Below are positions 1 to 11,419 of a DNA stretch of 64,000 bases, one piece after another. A program made the position numbers and the translations under genes. Positions within the stretch are counted from its first letter, which is position 1, and each line of letters starts with the position of its first letter. The notes beneath the pieces are model-generated. The model searched no databases. It saw only the letters and a list, made by a program, of their open reading frames with translations, and was not told the origin of the DNA. Origin of the DNA: Madurella fahalii (Eukaryota > Ascomycota > Sordariomycetes > Sordariales). The stretch lies in the NCBI GenBank assembly GCA_029876055.1, contig CM056874.1:5270001-5334000 (forward strand), written 5' to 3'.

Positions 1-2551
1 TCCGGATGTTCCTTGGATGCTGTTTCCTCCCAGCTGCAGCCTAGGGAGCCGAGGGAGCCTTGCATAAGGGACCGTTCTGTCCAAATCTGTTCGACGTTGC
101 ACACGGCGAGGGCCCGGACGAGGGGCCCGCCAGGATAATCTTTGCCTGCACAGCCGCTGCGGGCTTGAAGAGGCCTTCGGATTGAGCCGACGAGTTCGTC
201 ATTGGGAAACACTTTGGAAGGGAGGCACACTGACCAAATTGCTGGGAAACCCGACACCAACACCCCTCCCCGTTCCATCCCTCGGAGCTCGCACCTGACG
301 CCTCAGCTGACAACGACAACGAGATCGGCTTATCTAGTGACGGCAGACTTCGGATGACAAGGGCTGGCGCGGTCAGCAAAAGCACACGATCACATTGTCA
401 AACGGACCCGAGTTCTTCAACGCCGACTTGCATGGCGACGTTGTGTTTTACTGCGTGCCTTAATATTCGCTGCCCTATTGCACGGCATGCTGAGCGACAG
501 CGACTGCAGAGCTGATCAACATATTCCTCAGCCCTTTTTGCCATTTGAACCTGCAGCAGCGCCGTGCCTCGCGCCTGCGCGATTTATGGTAGTTTCAGCG
601 AATATTTATCGATTCGTGCCTCTGCAGCGACGTCGATTGCGCCGCAACTTGTCCGACGTCAAACTCCAGTTTGCGCCGTGGTTGTTAGAGGGTGCCTGTC
701 CCTTGATGCCCCGCCGGCGCATGTGCCCGTATTCAAGGGCTGATACAATGACCCCATAATTCTTCGGCTTTCCAAGAGCCTTGCGCCTTGATCTGAGAAA
801 GAGATTTATTCACATTAGTCACGAACCATCGGTTCGTGCGGCCAAACCAGTCATCTTTTGCGATCTGCTGCCCATGGTTATGAGCCTTGTCAAGATTGAA
901 TGCGAGGGGGGGGTGGGCTACCTCGGCACAGCGCGCGATCCCTCCCGGTCTCCCTCCAACAAGGCTTCGTGCCAAGAATTTGTGGCCCGCACGTAATCGT
1001 GCTTCGATCCCTGTCCGTGACAAGCGTGGCTCGTCTGGCCGTGCTTTTGACCCACACCCCGCGTGGCGCGAATGGAGGTAACTACTTCTAGATGTGGTTT
1101 TCTTCGCGGATCGAGGTTGCACCTACTGTCTCACGGAGACTCCTGCCTATCCTGTGCAAACGGTGGAGTTAAACGTACCTATACTCATGAACGCCGTTTG
1201 GATCAGGCCTCGAACTCTCGAAAGGGCGGTTGGAAGCGGATTTGCAGAACTTTGAACGGCGCTGTAGTTTACTCCTACACGTTCAATATCGGGAGCGAGG
1301 GTGATCGGATGCACCACGCATCAACAAGCCTCTCCAGCGCTGCTAAACGGGCACCCTTGCTGTGCTTACCCGCTGTCCCCACCACATGAAAAGCCGTCTC
1401 AGAAACGGCAGACCCGTCATCCAGGAAGCCGTTCCGCCCCTTCCACCACGACCTGACCCCTCCTTGCCAAAGGAGGGTGGTTTCCGCGGCGAGGTTCCAC
1501 GAGGCCCCTACCATGGCAGACGCAATGGGCGCTACTTAGATCTGAGCACAACGCCGCACCTTTGATATCGCTGGAAACGATGCTTCGCGTCTAGGAAAAC
1601 AGCGTCTCAGCAGCATGGCACAACAGCCAGCAGCAGGTTTGAAGGAGGTGGTGGTTGCTAAGATATCCATGTTGTGCGCACTGAAGAAGCGATTTCTGGG
1701 TGCCATTTCTTGCGCACCAACAGCCAGGGACGACTCGATCCCCCAGCCCAGGACCAGGGCAGTCTCGGACCATCGCCGAATCTTGGTGTATTATCCCGGC
1801 GTCGCGGGGTCCCAGGCGAGCAAGATGCAGGCGAGCACCAAACCGAGCCCTTCCCCCCCCTGCAAGTTCGGCCCAAGATCCTCAAGCGTGTCCGGGCACT
1901 TCCCGTCCATCCCACCTGGACAATTACGCAGCACGGCAGCGCTTGTACCATCAGAGGTCGCGTTTTCCTGTCCCAATCTGTGCTGCCGCAGCTTGCGTTA
2001 ACGTCGCGGTGGCCGTCGATACAGCAGTCCTCGCATCGCGCTGCCTTGCCGTGACTGGACAGGCGACCCAGCCACTTCCTAGAAAGGCTTAGACCGGTCC
2101 CGCGCTATGCGTGTACCCTGCGGCATGTTTGGGGGCAAGCAAGCTCCGGAGCCTCTCTGTAGACACGCCCGCCCGTGGCAAGGTCCCAGCTTCAAGAATA
2201 GTCGGCCCTCAGCGCGCAGAGCAGGGGAAGAAAAATGATGAGTAAAGAGAGGCTAGCAAATCAAGGGAAAAAGCACGCACCCTGCCTCTTAACTCGGCGC
2301 CCGTCTTTTTTTATAACTTTTGCCTTTCATTCGACAACCCCATTTCCTGGGAACCGGCGTGGATTTGCGCCAACCATACGCAGCGTATGCATGAACATTC
2401 CTTGTCTGCATCACCCAGCGCGTGCATTCCCGACCAGAGCAGAAGCTTAAGTGCTTTTTTGGCTGTGTCGCCCCTCCTCGACCCAGCCCAACTATAACAA
2501 GACACGTCGTTTCGCAGACCCATTTGGACGCAGTCGACGTCGACGGCACTG
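1..2551. other. gene-free region upstream of rsc7
   Basis: No reading frame here looks like a recognisable protein. Several short GC-rich frames overlap each other on both strands between about 1,600 and 2,100, which is what unselected GC-rich DNA gives. The last few hundred bases presumably hold the rsc7 promoter and 5' leader. No clear TATA box, tRNA or repeat was found. Confidence 0.5.
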
Positions 2552-4910
2552 ATGTATGCTGCACAGCCCAACGGCGCCGACAGTGCAACGATCAATCCAG
2601 CTGCCCTCAACACAGGTACGTCACCTCTAATTACCCCTTGGTCGCGCGAGCCCCGTCGTTTGCCCCCGGGGCCGTGTGCGGGCGCGTGGTTGGCTGGTGT
2701 TTGGTGGGCGCGAAGCTCTCGGAGCATGCGAGTTGAATCGATTGGCGACTCGCCCGAGTCGTCACGATTATTCCACGGTCGCCATCGGCTTCTGCGTCGT
2801 GCTTCGTCCCCCCATCGATTGCTACGCGTCATGCCGTCGCGTCTTACTCCGGCAGCTCGTCCGCAGCGCCGCCAAGATGGGGGCGTCTGCCCCTCCTGCT
2901 CTGTGCGCATACTGACGGTCAATCTCCGACAGACCTGATCGATCCCGCCTCTCGAGGCGTCAAGCGGAGCCGTTCCCCGGACGACTTCGGGGACTCGGGG
3001 GCACCGGGATCGGCCGGTGATGACGGTATGTTGTGCTTGTCTCTGTGTATCTGCGCCTTTGCGACCCGCTCCACGTCCCCGCGTTGCTTGTTTGGTCGTG
3101 CGACCCCAGCACGTATGACTCTTATGGCCACAGGCTGATGACGCTGCCACGCAATGCAGGTGGTGACAAGCCCAGGAAACGAGGAAGACCGATGAAGGCC
3201 AGACAATCTGGGGGCGTTCCGGAGACTGCCCCTCCGGCGCCCGGCCCGCCTGTTCAGCCACTGCCCCAGACGATTCCTCCGCAGACACCGCAGAGCCAGA
3301 ATGCGTCATTGCCAGCGCAAACACCCACGTACGCGCCGCCCCAGACGTCGCCACCGAAGTCGACACCCACAAAATCGACCCTGAAAGCGCTCCCCACGGT
3401 GCGCGACCACACGACGGACCAGCTGGGGCCCGGTGGAGACGAGTACCTCCCGCGCGAGATCGACGAGGCCGGCGAGAAGAAGGTGCTACCCAATGGCCAG
3501 CTCACCGGGAACCGCGAATACCGTTGCCGGACCTTCCACGTTCCAAACCGTGGCGACAAGCTGTTCATGCTAGCAACCGAATGCGCGCGGGTCCTTGGAT
3601 ACCGGGATTCATACTTGCTTTTCAACAAGAACAGGTCGCTCTATAAAATCATCGCCAGCCAGGTTGAAAAGGATGACCTAGTGTCCCAGGAGATTCTCCC
3701 GTTTTCGTACCGGTCACGCCAGATCGCCATTGTAACGGCGCGGAGCATGTTCCGGCAGTTCGGGAGCCGGGTTATCGTGAATGGGAGGAGGGTCCGTGAC
3801 GACTACTGGGAGACCAAGGCACGCAAACAAGGATTTACTGAGGCCGACCCGGCTGGCGAGAAGCGCCCTGGCGCCTCCAAAGCCCGCGAGGCCGAGGCGA
3901 ACCATAACGCTTCGTTGCTCGGGGCTCCTCATGGCGAGATCGTCTACAGCACAAACCCAGGCCAGTTCGGTGGTGCGCCTCAACCGCACCTCGTTCAACC
4001 AGGTATGATTGGAGGACCGCCGGGAAGCTCGACCAGAATGCCCGTGATAACACTAGGACCAGATTACAACGATACCCGGAGCCGGGACTATTCCAGCATC
4101 TTGAAGACGGGCCCGCGACAGGAGATCACGGGACCGCCCTACCAGGATCGGATCCAACCCACACCAATATCAGAACTACACGCGCAAGCTCACCACGCAG
4201 CCGAGTTCAACCGGTCAGTTAACCAGCAGAGGGAGATGCGGAATGACTATATGCAAGGTGTCTGGCGAAGGCCTCACGAGCAACCTCCCCCGACAACCCT
4301 AGGCCAGTCGGTTAGCACGACGGATACGTCTGTTCCGACCAGCCGCCCCGCCACGACGACGGGGATGCAGCAGCCGGGCATCGTCCCCAACCAGAGCCCA
4401 CAGATGTTGATGACGGCCGCGCCATACTCGCAGCCCATACACGCGCAGAACCCGGTCGGCCAGGGCGCGATGAGAGGTATGGCCCACGACCCAGCCCAGA
4501 CCACTTCGAGACCAACATATCCGTCATCAGGCTCCGCCGGACCCATGCCGCAGACCACACAGAACTACAGCTACACGCAGAACCAAATGTGGCCCCCGAC
4601 GCCGCAAACCCCGCAGCACGGTTATTCTGCCTACACGACGACCCAGTCCCAGCCGTCGCCTCACCCGCAGCAGTCACCGGCTCCGCAGCTCCGCCATTCG
4701 AGCGCGACAAGCCAGGTGCAATCGGGTAGCATGTCCTATCCGGGAATGCCCGGGATGGGCCAGGGGTACGGGGCCGCTGCGCAGGGAATGTATCCTGCCG
4801 ACCAGACACCGAGGCAGTACATGCACCAGAGCGCGCAGCCACCGGCGGTCACGCAGGCGTGGTCCCAGCAACAGACACCCGCTCAGTGGTGGACAAATCA
4901 GCCGCAATAA
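2552..4910 (+). CDS. rsc7: Chromatin-remodelling complex subunit Rsc7/Swp82 family
   Basis: Predicted 635-residue nuclear subunit of an RSC or SWI/SNF ATP-dependent nucleosome remodeller. Three exons are inferred: 2552-2615, 2933-3025 and 3160-4910, with GTACGT and GTATGT donors and CAG acceptors that keep frame. Residues about 54-66 hold a basic AT-hook-like motif (DKPRKRGRPMKAR). Residues about 147-285 form the family core, including CRTFHVPNRGDKLFMLATEC and FGSRVIVNGRRVRDDYW. The rest is a long Gln/Pro/Thr-rich low-complexity tail, as in other filamentous fungal members. Yeast has two paralogues (Rsc7/Npl6 and Swp82). The sequence alone does not say which complex this subunit joins, and it may serve both. 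The family assignment is strong; the first exon start is inferred from splice phase. Confidence 0.88.
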
Positions 4911-6305
4911 ACCCCGTTTCGACGAGCTTTGAGTTTCATAGGTGCGGCTGTTTGATCCCCTCCTCCGCTTCCGGGAAGGGAGGAAGGGGGATCGGCACCT
5001 CTTGGGGTTGGCAGAGTTTCTTGACTGTTTGCGAAACATTTCGGGCAAAGCATTTGTTTGTTACGGATGATGGATGGGGCGGTTTGGGTGATGGGGAAGG
5101 CAAATGTGCTTTCACAGCAGGCACGCACGTACGCAACGCAGGGTTATGGTCGGCTTTTACGAGAGCAGCATTCGGCCTGGCACACGAGGGCAGGGTATAG
5201 AGGAGTCCGGGGAGGCGGGGACCATTTGTGTTTTGATTTACGATACCTCGATACCTCTTTGTTTTTTTTTCCTTCTATTCTCGCCCGTTTCAGTCTGCTT
5301 TCGATTCTTCCGTCCCCCCTCCCGCCCGGCGACGTACCGACCCGACCCATTTCATGACGCCACGATGCCAACGACGCGATGGCCGTTGATGTTGAGAACG
5401 ACGACACGGTTTTGAGCGTCCAGCAACAGCGAGCAAGCAGCCAAGCGGTGGCGTTTTGCCTGTTTCATCACGTCTGGGTTTTCCTTTCCCTTGCTTCTTC
5501 AGTCCTTTGGGCATGGTTGGCGCTGGTCGGACCGGGTGCTACCGGCATGGCCGCGTGCGCCGGAGGGTGCAACTCAGCGTGATCCTTTTGATTTGGTGGT
5601 TACGGCCCCCCTTTTTTTTTATATTTTGGTTTTTCGTCTTGCATGCTCAGTATGTAGTTTTTGTCGATATCACTTGTCACGAGGAGGGAGATTGGTGTGC
5701 TTGGGAGGCTATAGGCCTAGCTGGTACACATGGCTGGAAATTCTCTCTGTGGTTTCTTCTCCGTTTTTGTACTGCTCATCCTTCTACGTTTTGGTCACTT
5801 CTTTGGCTTTTGGATTCCCTTCGCTATGTGTTGTTAATCACACCTTTTGTTTTCGGACTCCTTTATCACACGTACCCCGAGCTGGCTGTTCTCCTGCCGA
5901 CCGATGATCGCCTAGGCAGCATTGGAGGAGTTTTTCGTTTTATTTTTATCTTTTATTTTCTTTCTTTCCTTCATTTCTTTGCGACCCCCCCTTGTTTGCT
6001 CTTCGCTTGACGTCAACGGGATAGCCTGTTCTGTCTGGACATGTACCTGATCCGCCTCGCTGGGTGAGGATGGATGGTGGCCTTTGGTCCGAAATTCTAT
6101 CTTGTTATATTCTGGTTTTACTTTTTACCCCCACTTTTGGCTTGAATATTACACGTTGTTCCCCTATCTATCTGTCTATCTCTGCATGGAATGGGATGGC
6201 TGGGACGTTTCTCCGGTCTGGGTGAAGGGTTATTGATCATTCGGCAATACCCGGGCTATTTTTGTTTCGTTTCGAGGATAGCACATTGGATAATATATGC
6301 TTGGC

Positions 6306-6333
6306 TTTTTTTTTTTTTTTTTTTTTTTTTTTT
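6306..6333 (+). repeat. poly(T) tract, 28 nt
   Basis: Uninterrupted run of 28 T on the plus strand inside the rsc7-dpb4 gap. Its exact length may be affected by sequencing error. Confidence 0.9.
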
Positions 6334-6865
6334 CCCGCTTCTAGGCTCTCCTGTTGTGTTGTTCATGGCCGACGTTCCTCCACCGCGGAAGGGGAATTGC
6401 TATGCTATGGTGTGGAGTTACACAATATCCGAGATAGACAGCTGGAACTTCCCCCGTACACCCCTTTGGACTGTATGGAAGGTCAGCGCCAAAGTCCATG
6501 ATCCCGGTCTTCCTCTAATCTATTCGGTCTCCCGGAATCGCCGTTGTCTCCAATCAATCAATCCCGCCCTCCACCCACCAGCCTGTGGAATGTGATAGCT
6601 CTTGAGACCGAGCAAGCCAGCTGATCACACGGAATTCGAAGAATCTAGGGCAGGCGCATAATCTGTACGACATGACATTTGCCGCCGGTAGCTGGCTATC
6701 CCTTTCCCTTTCGCGCACGCCCGCTTCACCGTTTTCTGATGGGTTGGAAGTAACGTAACTCAGGTCACCTGAGGCGCATACTGAGCTGACCTCTGGCATG
6801 GCTGTGACTGGGACAAACAAATGTAACCTCGGGAGAAACGGCCGAGATATCGCCGGGCTTACCTC

Positions 6866-6884
6866 TTTTTTTTTTTTTTTTTTT
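6866..6884 (+). repeat. poly(T) tract, 19 nt
   Basis: Second long T run in the same gap, preceded by TTACCTC and followed by CCTTCTCACAG. The context resembles an intron polypyrimidine tract with a CAG acceptor, but no exon could be attached to it. Confidence 0.85.
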
Positions 6885-7357
6885 CCTTCTCACAGTCTCC
6901 CTTCCGACCCCTTCTGTTTGGCTCCTCCAGGGGAACCTGGGAGTTTATTGCCCCTTTGGTTATCTCAGCTGAAGGCGGATATTGTATGTATATTTTATCT
7001 TTTTGCCATTTGCACTAGAGAGAGATGTGAATGGTTGGATAATGGCACCGTGGAGGTTAGCGGGGAAGTAACTGCTGATGATATGACGCCGTTGGATTGG
7101 TTCGACCGGTTATACTTGTTACTTAGGGATTGGGTGGACGGAGGTGAAGCACTTTACTTTGGAGCTGTATGTTCAAGGCCCGATTGTAGCAACGGTGCTT
7201 TTTGCATGTCATCGCCCCAGGAAGAAACGGCACAGTAGGAGATTACGTTTTGATATTAATCAAGGTCCTAAGGGGCAAGTAAGGCTCCTCGTTCTGAGCT
7301 CGGTTTGGTAGGCGGCTTCTAGGATGCGCTTATCGAAGAGTGTAAGCATCGCGATGC

Positions 7358-8500
7358 CTAGTCACTGTCGTCATCTAAAGCCTCGTCCTCGTCCCCGTGA
7401 CGAGCTGATCTCTCCTCCAAATCATCCCGCTCTTCGTCTGCACCCTCTGGCTCGTCTTCGTCGTCTTCTTCATCCTCCTCCTCGATCTCCTCGTCCTCCT
7501 CTTCTTCCTCTTCCTCGGGGTCCTCCGGGACAGTCTCGGCATCGGACGGCTCATTCTCGTCGAGCTCCATCTTGGAGGAATCTGCCGCACTGGGATCCAT
7601 CTTGGCTTTCTTGGCCGCCCTCGACGGGCCTGCTGAACCTGATTTCACGAGAAGGCTCCTATCGGTCTCGTCGGCGCCGGTGGCGGCGGAACCTATGCTC
7701 ATCATGGAAGTGTCGGCCGCGGTGGCTTGACTTCCGCCGGCGGCGGCAGCTTTCTTGGCTGCTGCTACCCTTTTGCGGTAGGTTGAGCGTTTTGATGTTT
7801 GGACCTCGTTGAATTCTACGGGAAGAGCATGCTGTTAGCGGGCGCGTGGTTTTGGGGCTGTGGCGTGGCATGGGCAACTCACTCGCAAACTCGGCCTCCA
7901 GCTTCTCCCGCATAAAGCCGTATTCGATATCGTCGAGTGCCTTGAAGACATCGGCGGGCATGATGGTCTTTTTACCAGACGAGACTGTAAACTCGTTCGC
8001 GCTGTTGCATCCCGGTCAGACAAAGCACCAGATATGTTTAGGTACGTGGTTTGAGGCAGGCACATACGAATTGGCTAGATGGTTGATGAAGACGGTCGCA
8101 CTTTTGGTCAAAGCCAGGATGGCATTAGCTTGGATCTGCGTGTTGGGCGGTAGAACGCCCTTGGCCAGGCGTGTGATGATGGATTTGGGCAGCGTTAGGT
8201 CCTATACGTATTCCCCCGTCCCCGGAGTATCGTCAGCATTGGGTTGGCCACAGACGTGCGGGACTCGGCTGAGCATGCCTCAATAGTCAGTGCATCCCTC
8301 TCCCTCTCCCTCTCCCTCTCCTTCTCCTTATCTTTCTTATCGGAAGAAAGAGAATGTGCGACGGGTGTTGAAGTCGAAGCTGAGGGCTCTGCTGCTTCAG
8401 GAGCGGGCGACTCGGTAGCCATGGGGGTGTCATCGTCGGCAAGCACGAACCTCGCCACGGAGACATCACTCCGGCGAGTATCACTCTTGCGCGCCGGCAT
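7358..8500 (-). CDS. dpb4: DNA polymerase epsilon/CHRAC histone-fold subunit (Dpb4, POLE3-like)
   Basis: Predicted 310-residue nuclear protein pairing with a second histone-fold subunit in DNA polymerase epsilon and, in other eukaryotes, in ISW2/CHRAC remodellers. Four exons are inferred (8500-8279, 8201-8068, 8001-7883, 7815-7358). The histone fold spans about residues 75-165, with DLTLPKSIITRLAKGVLPP, then ALTKSATVFINHLANSANEF, then MPADVFKALDDIEYGF. An N-terminal extension of about 74 residues contains a Lys/Glu/Arg repeat, and the tail is strongly acidic (Glu/Asp runs). Introns 2 and 3 are GT-AG. Intron 1 must be removed, because it contains an in-frame stop, and only a GC donor (GAG|GCATGC) joins cleanly to TATAG|GAC. 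The histone-fold identity is strong. Assignment to Dpb4 rather than another histone-fold relative rests on motif order and the acidic tail. Confidence 0.87.
8202..8278 (-). other. Putative GC-AG intron of dpb4
   Basis: This 77-nt segment interrupts the reading frame between an Arg/Glu-rich leader and the histone fold. It carries an in-frame stop. Its 5' end reads GAG|GCATGC and its 3' end TATAG|GAC. No GT donor nearby restores the frame as well. Confidence 0.65.
8295..8327 (+). repeat. TCCCTC hexamer repeat in dpb4 exon 1
   Basis: About four perfect copies of a six-base unit plus degenerate flanks. On the coding (minus) strand it encodes alternating Arg-Glu residues in the N-terminal extension of Dpb4. 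Confidence 0.85.
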
Positions 8501-10084
8501 ACTGGTGGGTGCCGGTCTTCAGAAGTTTCGAAGCTGTCTACGGCCAACCTCGGGGTGCGGGGGCCTGCTTGGTCTTGGAGGTTACAGGTAGTCAATGTCT
8601 TCGTCGGATGTCGCAAGTAGCGTAAAATCCGTTTAATATCGCATGCGCCGTGTAGAATTGCAATTCGATGAGAGGGCTTCGGATAATGCTGGTCGGCTGC
8701 ACTAAATGGCAATCTGTTGCGGCTAGTGGAGCAAGACGATGTACGAAATTGTGGCGCGTCGTCGCGCGCCTTCTCCCATTTGGACGCGTAAATTGGATAC
8801 CCGGGGTCATAGCTCCACGCCTAACCCTGGCTGTGTAGACTGGAGCCCAGGGTCGGCTTGCCACCCGCTCACCAAGCAACCTACTTGCTTACCTAAGATA
8901 CCTTAGCGAATATTATGGAGACAGTTGCGAAAGCCGTTATCTTACCGAGAAGACTAGATCACCCCGCAATTCAGTAATCCTGGGTTGAAGTGGATCGCTT
9001 AACTAAACCGCATTATGAGGGTTAGGGTTTCCTTACCCTCCAAGCCCTAGATAAGGTTTGTGGTGAATTGAGACCCATATCGTCTTTGGAAACTTTCTTT
9101 CATCGCCCCGTTTTCCTTCCGGCTTGCCTCGCTCCATTACAAGAACCGCGTTCGGCACTTTCTCCGCACATCGTTTCATTCCACCGAGTTTCCATCTCCG
9201 GATCTTCCTCACCCCGCAAGGAGCTTATTGGTGATCCCGATTCCCGGCCTCCGCTCGGACCCCGATATTCATGTTTCAGGTTTCCTTGCTCGAGGCCGTC
9301 CCATTTGATGAAAGGATGTTTCGCTTGCAACAGGTCTTCCAAATCCCTCAGTCGGAATGTGCGGTCCGCAAATCGTTTCGTATTGGGTATGCTATTCATA
9401 CAACTTGTATTCCATGATACAGCTGGGAGAAGGACACGATAATGCGGAATGGGGTTACTTTCTTTGGCCGCTGTAGAGTTGGGGATCGAGTTTCATCCAT
9501 CTTGTTCTGTTGACCGATGTACTCTTTTGGTGCCGTTAACAGAGCAACAGGTCACTCGTCGTCCTCCACCAAATGTGACATCAATGTCCATCCAAAGAAA
9601 ATCGGGCCGTCCAGGCCGCCGAGGCACCCGTTCCCTCCAAACACGAACGAGCAATCTCTTCCTCCTTTCTCGATACGCACTCGGGTATATCCACCGTCTT
9701 TCATCAATCATAAGGAAAATAAGGTGCAAGGAGTTCCGTAGCAAGTAAGCCAGTTGCTCGCTGCACCTCAAGTTTGCGTCGTTAAACTCGACGTCCAAGA
9801 AGAAAAAGAAGAGGGGAAAAGAAGAATCTGTGCCAGCGGGTTCCGTCCCCGCATTGCGAATAACGAGCCCTGATGTATGACCAGCCTTTGGGTAGTCCAA
9901 AAAAAAAAAAAAAAAAAAAGTCAAGAAGAGAATTCCAGACTCTCCGATCCGGAGTCTGCATGTCCCGTGTGAAAATCCGAACGCCGGAAAGCATCCCATG
10001 CGCAGAGAAGCTTAGGCAGAAGAAAAGGACTCATCCGTACAGCAAGTGTCCAAGCACAAAAGAAACGCTGAAGAGGACCATCCC
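8501..10084. other. intergenic region upstream of dpb4
   Basis: About 1.6 kb with no supported gene. It contains an AT-richer patch near 8,880-9,070 with a single GGGTTAGGGTTT, which is too short to be a telomere repeat, and an A21 run at 9899-9919. The part next to 8,500 is the likely dpb4 promoter. The part next to 10,085 is the 3' region of the neighbouring membrane-protein gene. Confidence 0.5.
9899..9919 (+). repeat. poly(A) tract, 21 nt
   Basis: Run of 21 A on the plus strand, about 165 bases beyond the 3' end of the minus-strand membrane-protein gene. Confidence 0.88.
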
Positions 10085-11419
10085 TCAGCCAAGGGCTCGC
10101 CCAATATCGTTCTTCTGAAACGACGGCCTGCCCGGTGAGACTCCGCTGAACAGCGCCTCATCGCCAAACGACAGCCTCGGGGGGATAGACGAAGAAGAGT
10201 AGACGCGCGAGTGGCTGCCACTGTGGTTGCGAGTGCGGACATGATCATGGGAATGGCGCGGCGAGAGTTCCATGTCCGATCCGCCGGACCCGTACTCCCC
10301 GAAGCTGCGGGTGCTGCTTCTCGAACTCCTCGCCCTCGCGTGTCGGCCGCGACGCTGCGACGCCGAATTCGGCGGGAACTTGGAGAGGCGCGACGGCTGG
10401 CGTCTCGGGCTAGGCAGGAACGGCGCGTCCCCGGGGACCGTCTCGTCCGTGAGGCCCGCCCTGGCGTTCGGTGCCCTAGCCTGGATGGGCGTCTGCGGCA
10501 GCGCCTTTTCGAGGCTCACCTTGCCGCCGTAGGCCGGGTGGTTATGCGCGAAGGAGCGGGGTGAATCGCCATCGGTTGACCGGCGGAACCCTTGGCCATG
10601 GGCATTGCTGTACACAATCACGCTCGGCGGCTTCTTCACCGAGCTTGTCGAGGCGTGCTTGGTGTGTGACGGGCCCCCTGTCTCTTTGTTCAGGGCTGCG
10701 TCGGCTTCGACGTCGGTATCGGCGCCGTGGAAACCGGCTTTCTCGTCCCTAGGGCTTTTCCACGTTGCGATTTCATCGTCGTCAATTGGTGATATGCCTC
10801 GCGAGAGGAAAGGTACTCGTCGTTGGCGATATCTCCGGCAAATCCATATTACCCCAACGATCACGACCAGCCCCACCACCGAGAGCACGCTGCTCAGGGT
10901 AATAACGAGCGTTCTGTTGCTCGCAATTCCGGCGTCACCTGCGTCATTCGAGGTATCAGTCGTGGGCGGGGGTCCGGTTGCGCTAGCGGTATCTGAGGGC
11001 ATAGTATCGGTCACCAGGACCTCGCGAGACGTCTGCCAGTCCACCGTACTCGAAGTGGGGAGTAAGCCGGGAGGCGGAGGCGTGAGCGGGCTCGTCGACG
11101 CAGACGTCGGATCTGATGGAGCTCCAGATATGCCACCGTCACCTGTGGCTGTCGCTGATGCCCCGCCGGATCCGGAAGGAAGTGAAGACAAACGAGCTGG
11201 TCCTGAAGCTGTGATGGTTAGCACGGTTGTGGTTGTTGCAACTGTTGGCATCAACCAAGGCGGCGGGCGCCTCCACTGCCTGGGCTCGAGGGGGAGCCCA
11301 GTCCGACCCTCCAGGCCCCGACCTCCAACATTGTAGTCGTCAACCACGGCTGGCCAGGCATCACTCGCCCACGCAAGCACTGGCGTACACGCCCACGCCA
11401 ATAGCTTCGGCGAACGCAT
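10085..11419 (-). CDS. Single-pass mucin-like membrane protein, unrecognised
   Basis: A 444-residue intronless protein with surface-sensor architecture. Residues 1-18 (MRSPKLLAWACTPVLAWA) look like a signal peptide. A Ser/Thr/Pro-rich ectodomain of about 150 residues follows, then one transmembrane helix at about 167-190 and a basic stop-transfer (CRRYRQRR). The cytoplasmic tail starts with a distinctive SRGISPIDDDEIATWK segment and continues as a long Ser/Arg/His-rich disordered region. The frame extends upstream to 11590, but those 57 residues are proline-rich and would bury the signal peptide, so the start at 11419 is preferred. The layout resembles fungal cell-wall stress sensors, but no Cys-rich WSC domain is visible. 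I do not recognise the family; function unknown. Confidence 0.75.
   Translation of the reverse strand: MRSPKLLAWACTPVLAWASDAWPAVVDDYNVGGRGLEGRTGLPLEPRQWRRPPPWLMPTVATTTTVLTITASGPARLSSLPSGSGGASATATGDGGISGAPSDPTSASTSPLTPPPPGLLPTSSTVDWQTSREVLVTDTMPSDTASATGPPPTTDTSNDAGDAGIASNRTLVITLSSVLSVVGLVVIVGVIWICRRYRQRRVPFLSRGISPIDDDEIATWKSPRDEKAGFHGADTDVEADAALNKETGGPSHTKHASTSSVKKPPSVIVYSNAHGQGFRRSTDGDSPRSFAHNHPAYGGKVSLEKALPQTPIQARAPNARAGLTDETVPGDAPFLPSPRRQPSRLSKFPPNSASQRRGRHARARSSRSSTRSFGEYGSGGSDMELSPRHSHDHVRTRNHSGSHSRVYSSSSIPPRLSFGDEALFSGVSPGRPSFQKNDIGRALG

Larger units (their letters stand above)
4911..7357. other. T-rich convergent gap between rsc7 and dpb4
   Basis: About 2.4 kb separates the 3' ends of two convergent genes. 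The plus strand is markedly T- and G-rich from about 5,230 to 7,000, with runs of 28 T (6306-6333) and 19 T (6866-6884). No frame looks like a conserved protein; the longer plus-strand frames are Phe/Leu-rich products of the T bias. It may hold long 3' untranslated regions or a non-coding transcript. Confidence 0.5.

Noticed and set aside
2311..3372. 353-codon minus-strand open frame over rsc7 5' end
   Set aside because: It lies antisense to the rsc7 first exons and introns, has no conserved motif and has the composition of a GC-rich shadow frame.
9015..9035. GGGTTAGGGTTT resembling telomere repeat
   Set aside because: Only about two units; surrounding DNA is ordinary intergenic sequence flanked by genes on both sides.
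9100..9399. 99-codon minus-strand frame with protein-like stretch (RLRDLEDLLQAKHPFIKWDG)
   Set aside because: Composition looks plausible, but there is no recognisable domain, no supporting exon and poor continuity on both sides. Not enough to call a gene.
10605..11336. 243-codon plus-strand open frame
   Set aside because: Antisense shadow of the mucin-like membrane protein; Ser/Val/Pro-rich without domain features.
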